Assembly (NCBI RefSeq): GCF_012044895.1
Contig: NZ_CP050695.1
Coordinates: 3,440,501 to 3,504,500 of the forward strand
Origin: Aquisalimonas sp. 2447
Lineage (GTDB): Bacteria > Pseudomonadota > Gammaproteobacteria > Nitrococcales > Aquisalimonadaceae
Reading direction: 5' to 3'
DNA: 64,000 nucleotides
Shown here: piece after piece, positions 7,691-15,547 of the stretch
Numbering within the stretch: position 1 is the first letter of the stretch
Layout: every line of letters starts with the position of its first letter
Position numbers and translations under genes: made by a program
Notes under the pieces: generated by a model
The model's database searches: none
Seen by the model: the letters and a program-made list of their open reading frames with translations, nothing else
What the model was told of the DNA's origin: nothing

Positions 7691-8422
7691 TCAAACGTGT
7701 TCGTGCAGACCGCACTCGCGCTTGAGGCCGAAGAAGCGCGTTTCTTCTTCGGTCATGCCGTCGTCCAGGCGGCGTGTGGTGTGAACGTCGCCGATGGAGA
7801 CGTAGCCTTGGTGCCACAGCGGGTGGTAGGGCAGATCGTGATCCACCAGGTAGCGATACACGTCGCGGTCGGTCCAGTCGATGAGGGGATGGACCTTGAA
7901 GCGCCCGTTCTGCTCTGCCACCACGTCGAGCCCTTCCCGGGAGCTGGCCTGCTGGCGACGCAGGCCAGCGAACCAGGCTTCCGCCCGAAGCTCGGCCAGG
8001 GCGCGCTGCATGGGCTCGACCTTGTTCATGCGGTTGTACTGATCGATGCCGTCGACACCCTGCTCCCAAAGCTTGCCGTACCGGGCTTCCTGCCAGGCGG
8101 GGCTGAGCGCGTTGCGGTAGACATGCAGGTTGAGCCCGAGCCGCTCGGTGAGGTCGTCCACGAAGCGGTAGGTCTCCGGGAACAGGTAGCCGGTATCCAC
8201 CAGGATCACGGGGATGTCCGGGCGCGCCCTGGTGACCATGTGCAGCGACACAGCCGCCTGCGCCCCAAAGCTCGAGGACAGCACGATGCGCTGACCGAAC
8301 TGCTCCAGCCCCCACTGAACGCGCTCCTGCGCAGTGGCCTGCTCAAGCTCGGTATTGATCGCCTCAAGGTCGAAATCGCGCCCTTCGGGCAGCGGTGCGA
8401 CTGTGGCTCGGCTGTTGGTCAT
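7691..8422 (-). CDS. cysH: Phosphoadenylylsulfate (PAPS) reductase
   Basis: 243 residues from ATG 8422, with GGAGAG immediately upstream; a longer frame to 8467 lacks a ribosome site. It reduces PAPS to sulfite using thioredoxin. Visible motifs: [15 protein letters not shown] (nucleotide loop), [30 protein letters not shown], and the C-terminal redox motif KRECGLHE with the single catalytic cysteine. The CC...CxxC cluster of APS reductases is absent, so PAPS is the substrate. This fits the APS-kinase domain of the fused enzyme at 42-43.8 kb. A REP hairpin abuts the 3' end. Confidence 0.93.
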   Translation of the reverse strand: MTNSRATVAPLPEGRDFDLEAINTELEQATAQERVQWGLEQFGQRIVLSSSFGAQAAVSLHMVTRARPDIPVILVDTGYLFPETYRFVDDLTERLGLNLHVYRNALSPAWQEARYGKLWEQGVDGIDQYNRMNKVEPMQRALAELRAEAWFAGLRRQQASSREGLDVVAEQNGRFKVHPLIDWTDRDVYRYLVDHDLPYHPLWHQGYVSIGDVHTTRRLDDGMTEEETRFFGLKRECGLHEHV

Positions 8423-8556
8423 CGCTCTCCTCACTGGGTGATCCCTGTGACTGCGATAACCATACATCGCGACTTTCAGGCAGAAAAAGAATGAAAATAC
8501 CTATCTTCATGCCCTGGGCGAATATACGCCACGTCGACCCTGTCCCGGCGTAACGC

Positions 8557-9600
8557 TCAAACCTGTTCGCCCGCGGGTTTGGCCATCAGGTAGTGGGACA
8601 CGAACCATTCGTCGCCGCCGCGATAGCCGAACAGCTCCGCGCAGGCCATGAAAAAGATGCGCCAGCGATTCCACCACAGGCCGACATGGTCGGCGCCGTA
8701 CGTGTCGGCGAACACCTTTTCTATGTGCCCGCGCGAGGCGTCCATGCGCTGGAGCCAGGCGTTGCAGGTGGTTTCATAGTGCCGGCCGTTGACTCGCCAG
8801 TGCCGGCGCATCTGCAGGTGCTCCTGGTAGTAAAGAGGCAGGCTGTCCGCAGGCATGAGCCCGTCGGTGAAGAAGTAGCGCCCCATCCAGTCGTGCTCGC
8901 CCTGGGTCTCGAACACGTAGGCGAGCTCCCGGTGACAGAAGACGTGGAAGAACAGTTGCCCGCCGGGCTCCAGCCAGCCGTGAATCCGCCTCAGCAGTTC
9001 CCGCCAGTTGCGCATGTGCTCGAACATCTCCAGCGACACGACCCGGTGAAAGCGCGCGTCCGTGGTGAAGTCGTTCATGTCCGCGGTGATCACGGTGAGG
9101 TTGTTCAGACCGCGGGCGTCCCGGCGGGCCTCGATGAAGGCACGCTGGGAGGACGAGTTGGAGACGGCAGTGATGCGGCTGCCGGGATAGTGCTCCGCCA
9201 TCCACAGGGACAGCGCGCCCCAGCCACAGCCCAATTCGAGGATCTCCTGGCCTTCGGCCAGCCCCGCCCGCTCGCAGGTCAGCGCCAGCATGGCCGCCTC
9301 GGCCTGCTCAAGATCGTCGACACTGTCCGGCCAGAGGCAGCAGGAGTACTTCAGGTGCGGACCCAGCACGGTCTCGAAGAACCCCGCCGGGAGTTCGTAG
9401 TGCTGCTCGTTGGCGGTATCGGTGGCCAGCGCCACGGGGCTGTCGTCCATGGCCGCAAGCAGGGTGTGCATGGCTTCGCGACGTGCCTCGCAGTCACCGC
9501 CCTCCTCCCGCAAGCGCTCACCCAGGAGCCGGCGGATACCCATGCGCACCAGTTGGTCGGGGACCCGTCCCTGCTCCACGAGCCCGATGAGTGTCTGCAT
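8557..9600 (-). CDS. Coclaurine-N-methyltransferase/CFA-like SAM methyltransferase
   Basis: 347 residues; AGGAG lies 8 bases before ATG 9600. The SAM site is ILELGCGWGALSLWMAE, followed by ITAVSNSSSQRAFIEARR, a cyclopropane-synthase-like pattern, and VSLEMFEHMRNW. The lead-in YELPAGFFETVLGPHLKYS and the C-terminal NGDEW-like end (GGDEWFVSHYLMAKP) resemble plant coclaurine N-methyltransferases more than E. coli Cfa. This sister group is annotated in bacteria as CFA-related. The substrate could be a fatty acyl chain, amine or thiol; the sequence does not decide. Confidence 0.8.
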   Translation of the reverse strand: MQTLIGLVEQGRVPDQLVRMGIRRLLGERLREEGGDCEARREAMHTLLAAMDDSPVALATDTANEQHYELPAGFFETVLGPHLKYSCCLWPDSVDDLEQAEAAMLALTCERAGLAEGQEILELGCGWGALSLWMAEHYPGSRITAVSNSSSQRAFIEARRDARGLNNLTVITADMNDFTTDARFHRVVSLEMFEHMRNWRELLRRIHGWLEPGGQLFFHVFCHRELAYVFETQGEHDWMGRYFFTDGLMPADSLPLYYQEHLQMRRHWRVNGRHYETTCNAWLQRMDASRGHIEKVFADTYGADHVGLWWNRWRIFFMACAELFGYRGGDEWFVSHYLMAKPAGEQV

Positions 9601-9796
9601 GTCAGTTGCTCCTGTCTGATGGGGTGATCGTCGAGCGCAATCATACGATATGTCTACAAGACAAGCGCACGCCTCAGCGGTCAGTCACGCGCCTCGTCGT
9701 GCGACAGGGTCTCATGTGTCATCAGCGCACAGAAGGTTGAGCCACGTGGAACAGCCAAAAAACCGTAAGCCACTGTTTTTAATAAGTCTAAATTGT

Positions 9797-9812
9797 TGGC
9801 ATGGGGCCTGCA
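9797..9812 (+). promoter_or_regulatory. Sigma-54 promoter of Asp/Trp-rich gene copy 1
   Basis: TGGCATG (9797-9803), four bases, CTGCA (9808-9812): the invariant GG and GC dinucleotides have correct -24/-12 spacing. It lies 56 bases before ATG 9868. The same element occurs before copy 2 although the surrounding bases have diverged. Confidence 0.7.
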
Positions 9813-9867
9813 TTGGTCTGGGTGAGCCGAAAGGCGTTTTGTCACGCAAGCAATGAAGGAGGTCCTT

Positions 9868-10119
9868 ATGACCGCTCTCATCAAGCTCCGTACCCTGATG
9901 CTCACCCTGCTGGCCGCTCTTGGTCTGACCCTCGGCGGCATGGCCACTGCCACCGCCGACGCCGATCACAGCGGCGGCTCCGTCAGCGACGCCCCGGAAA
10001 CCGTCCAGTGGGACGACGATGATGATGACGATGATTGGGGCGACGACGATGATGACTGGGGTGAATGGGACGACGACGAAGATGACGAGTGGGAGGATGA
10101 CGACGACGCCGACTGGTAA
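9868..10119 (+). CDS. Small secreted Asp/Trp-rich protein, copy 1
   Basis: 83 residues from ATG 9868, preceded by AAGGAGG at ideal distance; a second ATG at 9853 overlaps this ribosome site and is unlikely. A signal peptide (IKLRTLMLTLLAALGL) ends near TATADA. The mature part, about 50 residues, begins DHSGGSVSDAPETVQW and then is almost only Asp, Glu, Trp and Gly, with repeats of the type DDDDDWGEWDDDEDDEW. Such a chain is extremely acidic and probably disordered without metal; calcium or other cation binding is a guess. The protein is identical to that at 10468. Each copy has its own sigma-54 promoter and terminator. No family recognised. Confidence 0.8.
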   Translation: MTALIKLRTLMLTLLAALGLTLGGMATATADADHSGGSVSDAPETVQWDDDDDDDDWGDDDDDWGEWDDDEDDEWEDDDDADW

Positions 10120-10149
10120 TTCGTCAGGTCTCACCAGCATCTGAAACTG

Positions 10150-10177
10150 AAGCGCCACCGGAGACGGTGGCGCTTTT
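10150..10177 (+). terminator. Terminator after Asp/Trp-rich gene copy 1
   Basis: AGCGCCACCG (10151-10160), loop GAGA, CGGTGGCGCT (10165-10174), then TTTT. A perfect ten-pair stem. Confidence 0.8.
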
Positions 10178-10396
10178 GATTGTTTTCACTGCATGCCACT
10201 TCGGCTGTTGAATGCCTGACGCATCCTCCTTCCAGTCTGACCGGCAGTCCGGGTGACATGACTGACTCCGCCTGGCCTCGAGCAATTCCAGGAGGGTCGT
10301 GCGCAGGGTCACATGTGCCGTCAGCGCACAGAGCCTGGAACCGCAGAGCGAACAAGATCGTGCTATAAGTTATTGTTTTTAAAATGTCCCAAATGT

Positions 10397-10412
10397 TGGC
10401 ACGCAGCCTGCA
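10397..10412 (+). promoter_or_regulatory. Sigma-54 promoter of Asp/Trp-rich gene copy 2
   Basis: TGGCACG (10397-10403), four bases (CAGC), CTGCA (10408-10412), one base off the consensus TGGCACG-N4-TTGCA. It is 56 bases before ATG 10468, the same spacing as in copy 1. I do not see a convincing enhancer palindrome upstream. Confidence 0.8.
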
Positions 10413-10467
10413 ACGATCTGGTTGAGCCGAAAGGTGTTTTCTCACACAAGCAGTGAAGGAGGTCCTT

Positions 10468-10719
10468 ATGACCGCTCTCATCAAGCTCCGTACCCTGATG
10501 CTCACCCTGCTGGCCGCTCTTGGTCTGACCCTCGGCGGCATGGCCACCGCCACCGCCGACGCCGATCACAGCGGCGGCTCCGTCAGCGACGCCCCGGAAA
10601 CCGTCCAGTGGGACGATGATGACGATGATGATGATTGGGGCGACGACGATGATGACTGGGGTGAATGGGACGACGATGAAGATGACGAGTGGGAGGATGA
10701 CGACGACGCCGACTGGTAA
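10468..10719 (+). CDS. Small secreted Asp/Trp-rich protein, copy 2
   Basis: Exactly 600 bases after copy 1, encoding the same 83 residues. The few nucleotide differences I can see in the coding part are synonymous (for example GAC/GAT exchanges in the Asp runs), while the upstream 150 bases differ at many places. AAGGAGG precedes ATG 10468. Signal peptide, acidic Asp/Trp tail and lack of known domains are as in copy 1. Recent duplication with conversion or strong purifying selection would explain the pattern. Confidence 0.8.
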   Translation: MTALIKLRTLMLTLLAALGLTLGGMATATADADHSGGSVSDAPETVQWDDDDDDDDWGDDDDDWGEWDDDEDDEWEDDDDADW

Positions 10720-10749
10720 TTCGTCAGGTCTCACCAGCATCTGAAATTG

Positions 10750-10778
10750 AAGCGCCACCCTTTGCGGTGGCGCTTTTT
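10750..10778 (+). terminator. Terminator after Asp/Trp-rich gene copy 2
   Basis: AGCGCCACC (10751-10759) pairs with GGTGGCGCT (10766-10774), followed by TTTT. The stem is kept relative to copy 1 while the loop has changed, showing that the hairpin itself is maintained. Confidence 0.8.
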
Positions 10779-10813
10779 GTCTCCCTGAAGGCGGTGCCTG
10801 GAGAGTAACCCGC

Positions 10814-10932
10814 TGTGGGAGCGACGTCAGTCGCGACGGCCGAAGCCGCGTGCTCTGCAATGTCGCGACTCACGTCGCTCCCACGGGCTTTCCCGCTCGG
10901 CCGGTCACTGGAAACTCTAGATGCACCCTACG
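10814..10932. repeat. REP doublet (family C variant) plus partial family-B unit
   Basis: GTGGGAGCGACGTCAGTCGC within 10814-10837 and its near-inverse at 10862-10884 form a doublet with a short spacer. A half family-B unit (ATGCACCCTACG) is at 10921-10932. The array sits between the convergent Asp/Trp-rich gene and nadA. Confidence 0.75.
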
Positions 10933-10958
10933 CGAACAGGCGGACCTGAATGCGGGAT

Positions 10959-12038
10959 TCAGGCGTCGCCGGCGCCCTCCACCACCTTCTGCCGGTTTCG
11001 GCCGAACTCCAGCATCCGTCCCAGGGAGACGAGTGCCTGCTCGGCCACGGCCGGATCCACATGAATCTCGTTGGCGCCGGTCTCCAGGGTGTGCGCCAGG
11101 TTGCGCAAGCCATTCATGGCCATCCAGGGGCAGTGGGCACAACTGGTGCAGGTGGCGCTACGCCCGGCGGTGGGCGCTTTCAGCAGTGTCTTCCCCGGGG
11201 CAGCCTCGTGCATCTTGTGGAACAACCCGGCGTCAGTGGCGACGATGAAGGTATCGGCATCATCCGTCTGCACCGCCTTGAGGAGCTGCGAGGTGGAGCC
11301 CACCACGTCGGCCAGCGCCACCACCCCCTGGGGCGACTCCGGGTGCACCAACACCTTGGCGCCGGGGTGTTCGGCCCGCTGCTTCTCGAGTTCAATAGCC
11401 TTGAATTCCTCGTGGACAATGCAGGCGCCGTCCCACATGAGCATGTCGGCACCGGTCTGCTGCTGCACGTAGGCGCCCAGGTGTTTGTCCGGGGCCCAGA
11501 GGATCTTCTCGCCCTGCTCGTGCAGGTGGCGCACCACCTCCAGTGCGATACTGGAAGTGACCACCCAGTCAGCCCGCGCCTTCACCGCAGCACTGGTATT
11601 GGCATAGACCACCACCGTGCGGTCGGGGTGCTGATCGCAGAAAGCGGCGAACTCCTCCGGCGGGCAGCCTTCGTCCAGGGAGCAGGTGGCTTCCAGATCG
11701 GGCATCAGTACCCGCTTCTCGGGGCTGAGGATCTTGGCCGTCTCGCCCATGAAGCGCACGCCGGCCACCACCACCGTCTGCGCCGGATGCTCATAGCCGA
11801 AGCGGGCCATCTCCAGGGAATCGGAGACGATGCCACCAGTCTCGTCGGCCAGGATCTGCAGGTCCGGCGCGGTGTAGTAGTGCGCCACCAGAACGGCATT
11901 CTGCGCGCGCAGTTGCTCGCGAATGCGGTCCATCAACTGCTCGCGCTCACCGCTTCGCAGCGTCTCGTCGGCCGTAAACGGCTGCTCCCGGAAGAACTCC
12001 ACCGGGGCCTCGGCATGGACCGCTTGTACCTTGCTCAT
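10959..12038 (-). CDS. nadA: Quinolinate synthase A
   Basis: 359 residues. It condenses iminoaspartate with dihydroxyacetone phosphate to quinolinate in de novo NAD synthesis. The three 4Fe-4S cysteines are visible in [19 protein letters not shown] and [13 protein letters not shown]. The substrate-binding pieces [43 protein letters not shown] and [10 protein letters not shown] are all present. Length is normal. It lies 30 bases downstream of nrtR on the same strand and is therefore probably under the NrtR operator at 12764. nadB and nadC are not in the window. Confidence 0.95.
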   Translation of the reverse strand: MSKVQAVHAEAPVEFFREQPFTADETLRSGEREQLMDRIREQLRAQNAVLVAHYYTAPDLQILADETGGIVSDSLEMARFGYEHPAQTVVVAGVRFMGETAKILSPEKRVLMPDLEATCSLDEGCPPEEFAAFCDQHPDRTVVVYANTSAAVKARADWVVTSSIALEVVRHLHEQGEKILWAPDKHLGAYVQQQTGADMLMWDGACIVHEEFKAIELEKQRAEHPGAKVLVHPESPQGVVALADVVGSTSQLLKAVQTDDADTFIVATDAGLFHKMHEAAPGKTLLKAPTAGRSATCTSCAHCPWMAMNGLRNLAHTLETGANEIHVDPAVAEQALVSLGRMLEFGRNRQKVVEGAGDA

Positions 12039-12068
12039 GGCGTCAACCTCCGGCCCGCGGGCCGTTGC

Positions 12069-12758
12069 CTACTTGATGATATCCACCCGGTCCGGCCGGG
12101 TGACGCGGAACAGGCGGGCCGGCCGGTGCTTGCCGGCGCGGAACCGCTCCCCCGTGTCCTCGATGCACGGCAGGTTCCTGACCCGCTTGCGGAAGTTCCG
12201 CTTGTCCAGTTGTTCACCCAGGATGGTCTCGTAGACCGACTGCAGCTCGCTGAGGGTGAACCGCTCACCCATGAACTGCAGGGCGATGGTCGAATATTCC
12301 AGTTTTGCCGCCAGGCGCCGGTGCGCCATGGCGATGATATCGCTGTGGTCGAAAGCGAGCTCGGGCAGTTCGTCCACCGGCTTCCAGGCGAGCCGCTGGG
12401 ACTCCGAGGGCAGCGACGGCAGCCGTGCCGGCGGCACCAGGGCGTAGTACGACACCGACACCACCCTGCCCCGGGGATCGCGCTCCGGGCGCCCGAAGCT
12501 GTAGAGCTGCTCCAGGTACACCCCATGCACGCCGGTCTTCTCCCGCAGCATGCGGCTGGCGCAGTCATCCAGCGCCTCGTCGATGGGCACCATGCCGCCG
12601 GGGAGCGACCAGTAGCCGCTGAACGGCGCGCCGCTGCGCTGCACCAGGAGCACGCGCAGGCAGTGGTCAGTGATGGTGAACACCACCACGTCCGTTGCCA
12701 GGCCTGTCAGCGCGCGCTCCGTCATCTGGACGCTGTTCCCGTCGCCAAACTGAAACAT
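12069..12758 (-). CDS. nrtR: NrtR-type NUDIX-domain transcriptional regulator of NAD synthesis
   Basis: 229 residues. The N-terminal half is a NUDIX fold (VVVFTITDHCLRVLLVQRSG, SGYWSLPGGMVPIDEALDDCASRMLREKTG). The C-terminal part (from about residue 150, YSTIALQFMGERFTLSELQSVYETI) is the winged helix typical of NrtR. The NUDIX box keeps GG...E but departs from the catalytic REXXEE, as expected for an ADP-ribose sensor rather than a hydrolase. NrtR proteins repress NAD genes and release DNA on binding ADP-ribose. The operon with nadA and the palindrome next to the start support this. ATG 12758 lacks a clear Shine-Dalgarno; ATG 12725 is an alternative. Confidence 0.85.
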   Translation of the reverse strand: MFQFGDGNSVQMTERALTGLATDVVVFTITDHCLRVLLVQRSGAPFSGYWSLPGGMVPIDEALDDCASRMLREKTGVHGVYLEQLYSFGRPERDPRGRVVSVSYYALVPPARLPSLPSESQRLAWKPVDELPELAFDHSDIIAMAHRRLAAKLEYSTIALQFMGERFTLSELQSVYETILGEQLDKRNFRKRVRNLPCIEDTGERFRAGKHRPARLFRVTRPDRVDIIK

Positions 12759-12763
12759 AAAGT

Positions 12764-12782
12764 TAGTGTCGTTCGTACACTA
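12764..12782. promoter_or_regulatory. Probable NrtR operator
   Basis: TAGTGT (12764-12769), seven bases, ACACTA (12777-12782): a perfect palindrome five bases upstream of the nrtR start codon. This is the position expected for autoregulation of nrtR-nadA, and it resembles the TAGTGTA...TACACTA form described for NrtR sites. Confidence 0.65.
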
Positions 12783-12862
12783 TGTCAAATAGTGGACAAA
12801 GAGGCGCGCCGGAGGTTCCCGAAGTTTGCATCGCAGCACAGACCGGCGGCCCGTCCGCTTAC

Positions 12863-13732
12863 CTACAACTCCTGATGCAGAAAGCGGGTGGCCTCATCCA
12901 TGGCACCGCCACGCAGGACGAAGGCGAGAAGATGGCCGCGCAAGCGCTGGAGATACAACTCGCTGCTCACGCCCGCCTCCTTCAACGCAGCGTGGAAGTC
13001 GGTGGCATGATCCGTCGGCACCAGCCGGTCCATGGTGCCGTGGAACAGGAAGAACGGCGGCGCCTGTTGATGCACATGGACCACTGGCGACGCGGCAGCA
13101 TAAAGCTCTGGCACCTCGGCCCGGGAGCCACCGAGGAAATCTTCGAGCAGCTCGCCGTCCTCCCATTTGCGTAGATCGCTGGGCGTGCCACCGGCAACGA
13201 CGGCGGCGGGTCGGGTCTGTGGCCCGCCATCAAGCTCGCCGCCCTGGCCGGCGACCAGCGCCATCAGGCTCACAAGATGGGCACCCGAGGAGTAGCCCAG
13301 CGCACCGATCCGCTCGGCATCCACGTTGAGACGCTCGGCGTTGTCGAGCATCCAGTGCATGGCCTGCTGGATGTCATGGAGCTGGGCGGGAAACCAGTGT
13401 TCGGGGGCGAAGCGGTAGGCGACGTTGACCGTGACCAGGCCACGCGCTGCCAGCTGCTCGGCAATGCCTTCCATGTCATCCGGGCTCCGCCGTTGCCAGC
13501 CACCCCCGTGCACCACCAGCACCGCCGGGAACGGGCCCTCGCCAACGGGCTGCCGAATGCGGGCATCCAGGGGCTGCGGCCAGTCTTGTGGTGTGTATTG
13601 CTCGACCAGTACATCCTGCACGTCCGTGCGGGGTAACTCGGTGGACTGCTTGGGTTTGCCCTCATGGACGGCGCAGGCCGCCAGGGCCATGAGCAGGCCG
13701 GCGCCGGGGAGCAGCAGATAGCGGGAGGGCAT
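12863..13732 (-). CDS. Alpha/beta-hydrolase (esterase/lipase-like) lipoprotein
   Basis: 289 residues from ATG 13732, with AAGGA about 9 bases upstream. The signal ends in the lipobox LAAC, so the enzyme should be envelope-anchored. Hydrolase motifs are complete: oxyanion VVHGGGWQRR, nucleophile elbow GALGYSSGAHLVSLM, acid HGTMDRLVPTD, and histidine LRGHLLAF. The fold corresponds to the carboxylesterase/BD-FAE group (dienelactone or feruloyl-type esters), but the substrate is open. It is convergent with nothing and lies alone between nrtR and the Usp gene. Confidence 0.8.
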   Translation of the reverse strand: MPSRYLLLPGAGLLMALAACAVHEGKPKQSTELPRTDVQDVLVEQYTPQDWPQPLDARIRQPVGEGPFPAVLVVHGGGWQRRSPDDMEGIAEQLAARGLVTVNVAYRFAPEHWFPAQLHDIQQAMHWMLDNAERLNVDAERIGALGYSSGAHLVSLMALVAGQGGELDGGPQTRPAAVVAGGTPSDLRKWEDGELLEDFLGGSRAEVPELYAAASPVVHVHQQAPPFFLFHGTMDRLVPTDHATDFHAALKEAGVSSELYLQRLRGHLLAFVLRGGAMDEATRFLHQEL

Positions 13733-13883
13733 GGCGTTTCCTTTTGGCTGGCATTGGTCCAAGGCGGGCGCCGTCCGGGGTCGGGCTTAGCGCGGTACCT
13801 TATCATCGTCTTATACGATTGCTTCGCAAGACTGGATGCAAGCCGCTCCATCAGGAAATGGTGTCATTGTGAGCTCGGACGCA

Positions 13884-13920
13884 TTCCGGCCCTGCGGCAG
13901 TCGGGTCCGCGGGGCCGGAA
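13884..13920. other. Inverted repeat downstream of the Usp gene
   Basis: TTCCGGCCC (13884-13892) and GGGCCGGAA (13912-13920) can form a nine-pair stem just past the stop of the double-Usp gene. No T-run follows on either strand, so it is at most a transcript-stabilising hairpin. Confidence 0.4.
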
Positions 13921-13932
13921 TGGCGGGGGGAG

Positions 13933-14871
13933 TCAATGCAGGACGGTCACCGGGCAGAAGGCGCCGTGGACCACGCGGCGGCTGACACTGCCCATGACAA
14001 AAGCCTCGAGTCGTGACAGGCCGCGACGGCCCATGACGATCTCCGCCTCGCCGATCTCGCGGCTGTAGGCGTTGATGGTCGTGGCCGGGTCGCCGCCCCG
14101 ACGGACATCGAGGACCTCGATGCTCTCGTCATCGATTTCCCTGCGCGCCTGCTTGAAGGCACGCTCCGCCGACTCGCGCCCGAGTTCAGCGAAACTCTCA
14201 TCGGCAAACGGCCCGACACCGGCCAGCTCCGCCATGCTGCCACCGACTCCGGGAATCTCCCGCGGCGTATTCGGGAACACGTGGAGCAGGTGGATGGACG
14301 CGCCGGTGGCCGAGGCCAGACCGGCGGCGTGCCGCACGGCCACCAGCGCCGACTTGGACCCATCCACCGGTACGATGTAGGCGCTGGTGGCGACCACGTC
14401 ATCGTCGGAAATGACCGTCACCGGACACGTGGCGCGGAGGATGACACCCTCGCTGACACTCCCTACCAGGAACTCGCGCACGCGCCCGAGACCGCGACGC
14501 CCCATGATGATAATGGGCGAGTCGACATTCTTCGCATACTCGGCGAGAGCCTCGGCAGGCTCGCCATCGACAATGACCTCTTCCATGCTGACCGCGCCTT
14601 CCAGAAGCAGCGAGCGGGCGCTACTGAAGGCGCGGCTGGCGCTTTCCTTGCGGATGCCTTTGAAGGCGTCCGAGGACAGTGGACCCGCGAGGGCCTGCTC
14701 GGTGGTGTTACCCAACCGCTCCATCAGCGCCCGCGGCGACTCCGGGAAGGCGTGCAGGAGTTCTACCCGGGCGTCGATCCTGCGCGCGAGCGAATCGGCG
14801 TACCGCGCCGCCGCAGCGGCGTGCTTCGAGCCGTCCACGGGGACGAGGATTGTTTTGATGGTGCTGGCCAT
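13933..14871 (-). CDS. Tandem-domain universal stress protein (UspA family)
   Basis: 312 residues made of two Usp domains. Domain 1 (about 1-150) starts KTILVPVDGSKHAAAAARYA and contains the nucleotide-binding run GRRGLGRVREFLVGSVSEGV. Domain 2 (about 160-312) has YIVPVDGSKSALVAVRHAA and GRRGLSRLEAFVMGSVSRRV. Both keep the G-2x-G-9x-G(S/T) ATP-binding pattern, so this belongs to the ATP-binding type. A role in stress survival is inferred from the family. It stands alone, divergent from the pilin operon. Confidence 0.88.
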   Translation of the reverse strand: MASTIKTILVPVDGSKHAAAAARYADSLARRIDARVELLHAFPESPRALMERLGNTTEQALAGPLSSDAFKGIRKESASRAFSSARSLLLEGAVSMEEVIVDGEPAEALAEYAKNVDSPIIIMGRRGLGRVREFLVGSVSEGVILRATCPVTVISDDDVVATSAYIVPVDGSKSALVAVRHAAGLASATGASIHLLHVFPNTPREIPGVGGSMAELAGVGPFADESFAELGRESAERAFKQARREIDDESIEVLDVRRGGDPATTINAYSREIGEAEIVMGRRGLSRLEAFVMGSVSRRVVHGAFCPVTVLH

Positions 14872-15046
14872 TGCCGTGTCCTCCTTGCGGGTTTGCTTTC
14901 TCAGTATGTCGCGACGCTCGGCCCGATGGCTTGATGCAGGTTAAGAAAAGCGCAGCGGATGCGGGGATGTGCCACTCGTCGGCTGATGGGAGCAGCTCGT
15001 CGTCTGGGGCTGGGCGATGGCTCCGGCGTCTCGGTATATCAGAGTC

Positions 15047-15547
15047 ATGAGAAAACGAAACGGCTTCACGCTGATCGAGCTGATGGTGACGCTGGCGGTG
15101 GCAGCAATCCTGCTGACCCTCGGCGTACCCAGTTTTCAGTACATCCTGCAAAGCAATCGAGTGTCGACCCAGACCAACGAGCTGATCACTGGCATATCCG
15201 GGGCCCGTTCGGAAGCCGTGCGGCGGAACCAGGATGTGCTCTTGGTCCCCATCGACGGCGACTGGAACCGCGGATTCCAAATCGAGGTACCGGCTCTGGA
15301 GGACGAGGACGACGAAGATGACGAGTTCCACGTGGTACGTCGCTTCGATACCTTCGGCAATGGCATGGACGTGACCACCACCGATGCGAACCCGATTACT
15401 TTCGCTGGCAGAGGGTCGCTGACGTCAGGATCCGGAACACCAACGATCACCTTGCAACCGGAACGCGAGTGCCGCGGGGACATGCGTCGCGTGATCGAGA
15501 TCTCGGCCAGCGGAAGCGTACAAACCACACGGGAAGCTTGCCAATGA
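15047..15547 (+). CDS. fimT: Type IV pilus minor pilin, FimT/FimU (GspH) type
   Basis: 166 residues from ATG 15047, giving the short basic leader MRKRNG and prepilin peptidase site G-FTLIELMVTLAVAAILLTL. A GspH-like C-terminal domain follows. An acidic insertion, LEDEDDEDDEFH, around residue 85 is unusual. First gene of the minor-pilin operon; its stop overlaps the pilV start by ATGA. FimT/FimU-type pilins prime pilus assembly and sit at the tip complex with PilVWX, PilE and PilY1. Confidence 0.85.
   Translation: MRKRNGFTLIELMVTLAVAAILLTLGVPSFQYILQSNRVSTQTNELITGISGARSEAVRRNQDVLLVPIDGDWNRGFQIEVPALEDEDDEDDEFHVVRRFDTFGNGMDVTTTDANPITFAGRGSLTSGSGTPTITLQPERECRGDMRRVIEISASGSVQTTREACQ

Larger units (their letters stand above)
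10120..10467. other. Spacer between the two duplicated Asp/Trp-rich genes
   Basis: About 350 bases. It holds the terminator of copy 1 (10150-10177), a stretch 10180-10290 with no feature I recognise, and the diverged upstream region of copy 2. The latter shares with copy 1 the sequence CAGCGCACAGA near 10322 and the sigma-54 promoter at 10397-10412. Confidence 0.6.

Noticed and set aside
9700-10790. Tandem duplication as an assembly artefact
   Set aside because: The two units differ at many upstream bases and at synonymous sites, so they are two real loci.
10950-12875. 641-codon open frame on the + strand
   Set aside because: It is the antisense of nadA and nrtR, low in complexity and rich in His/Gly/Arg, a usual GC-rich shadow.
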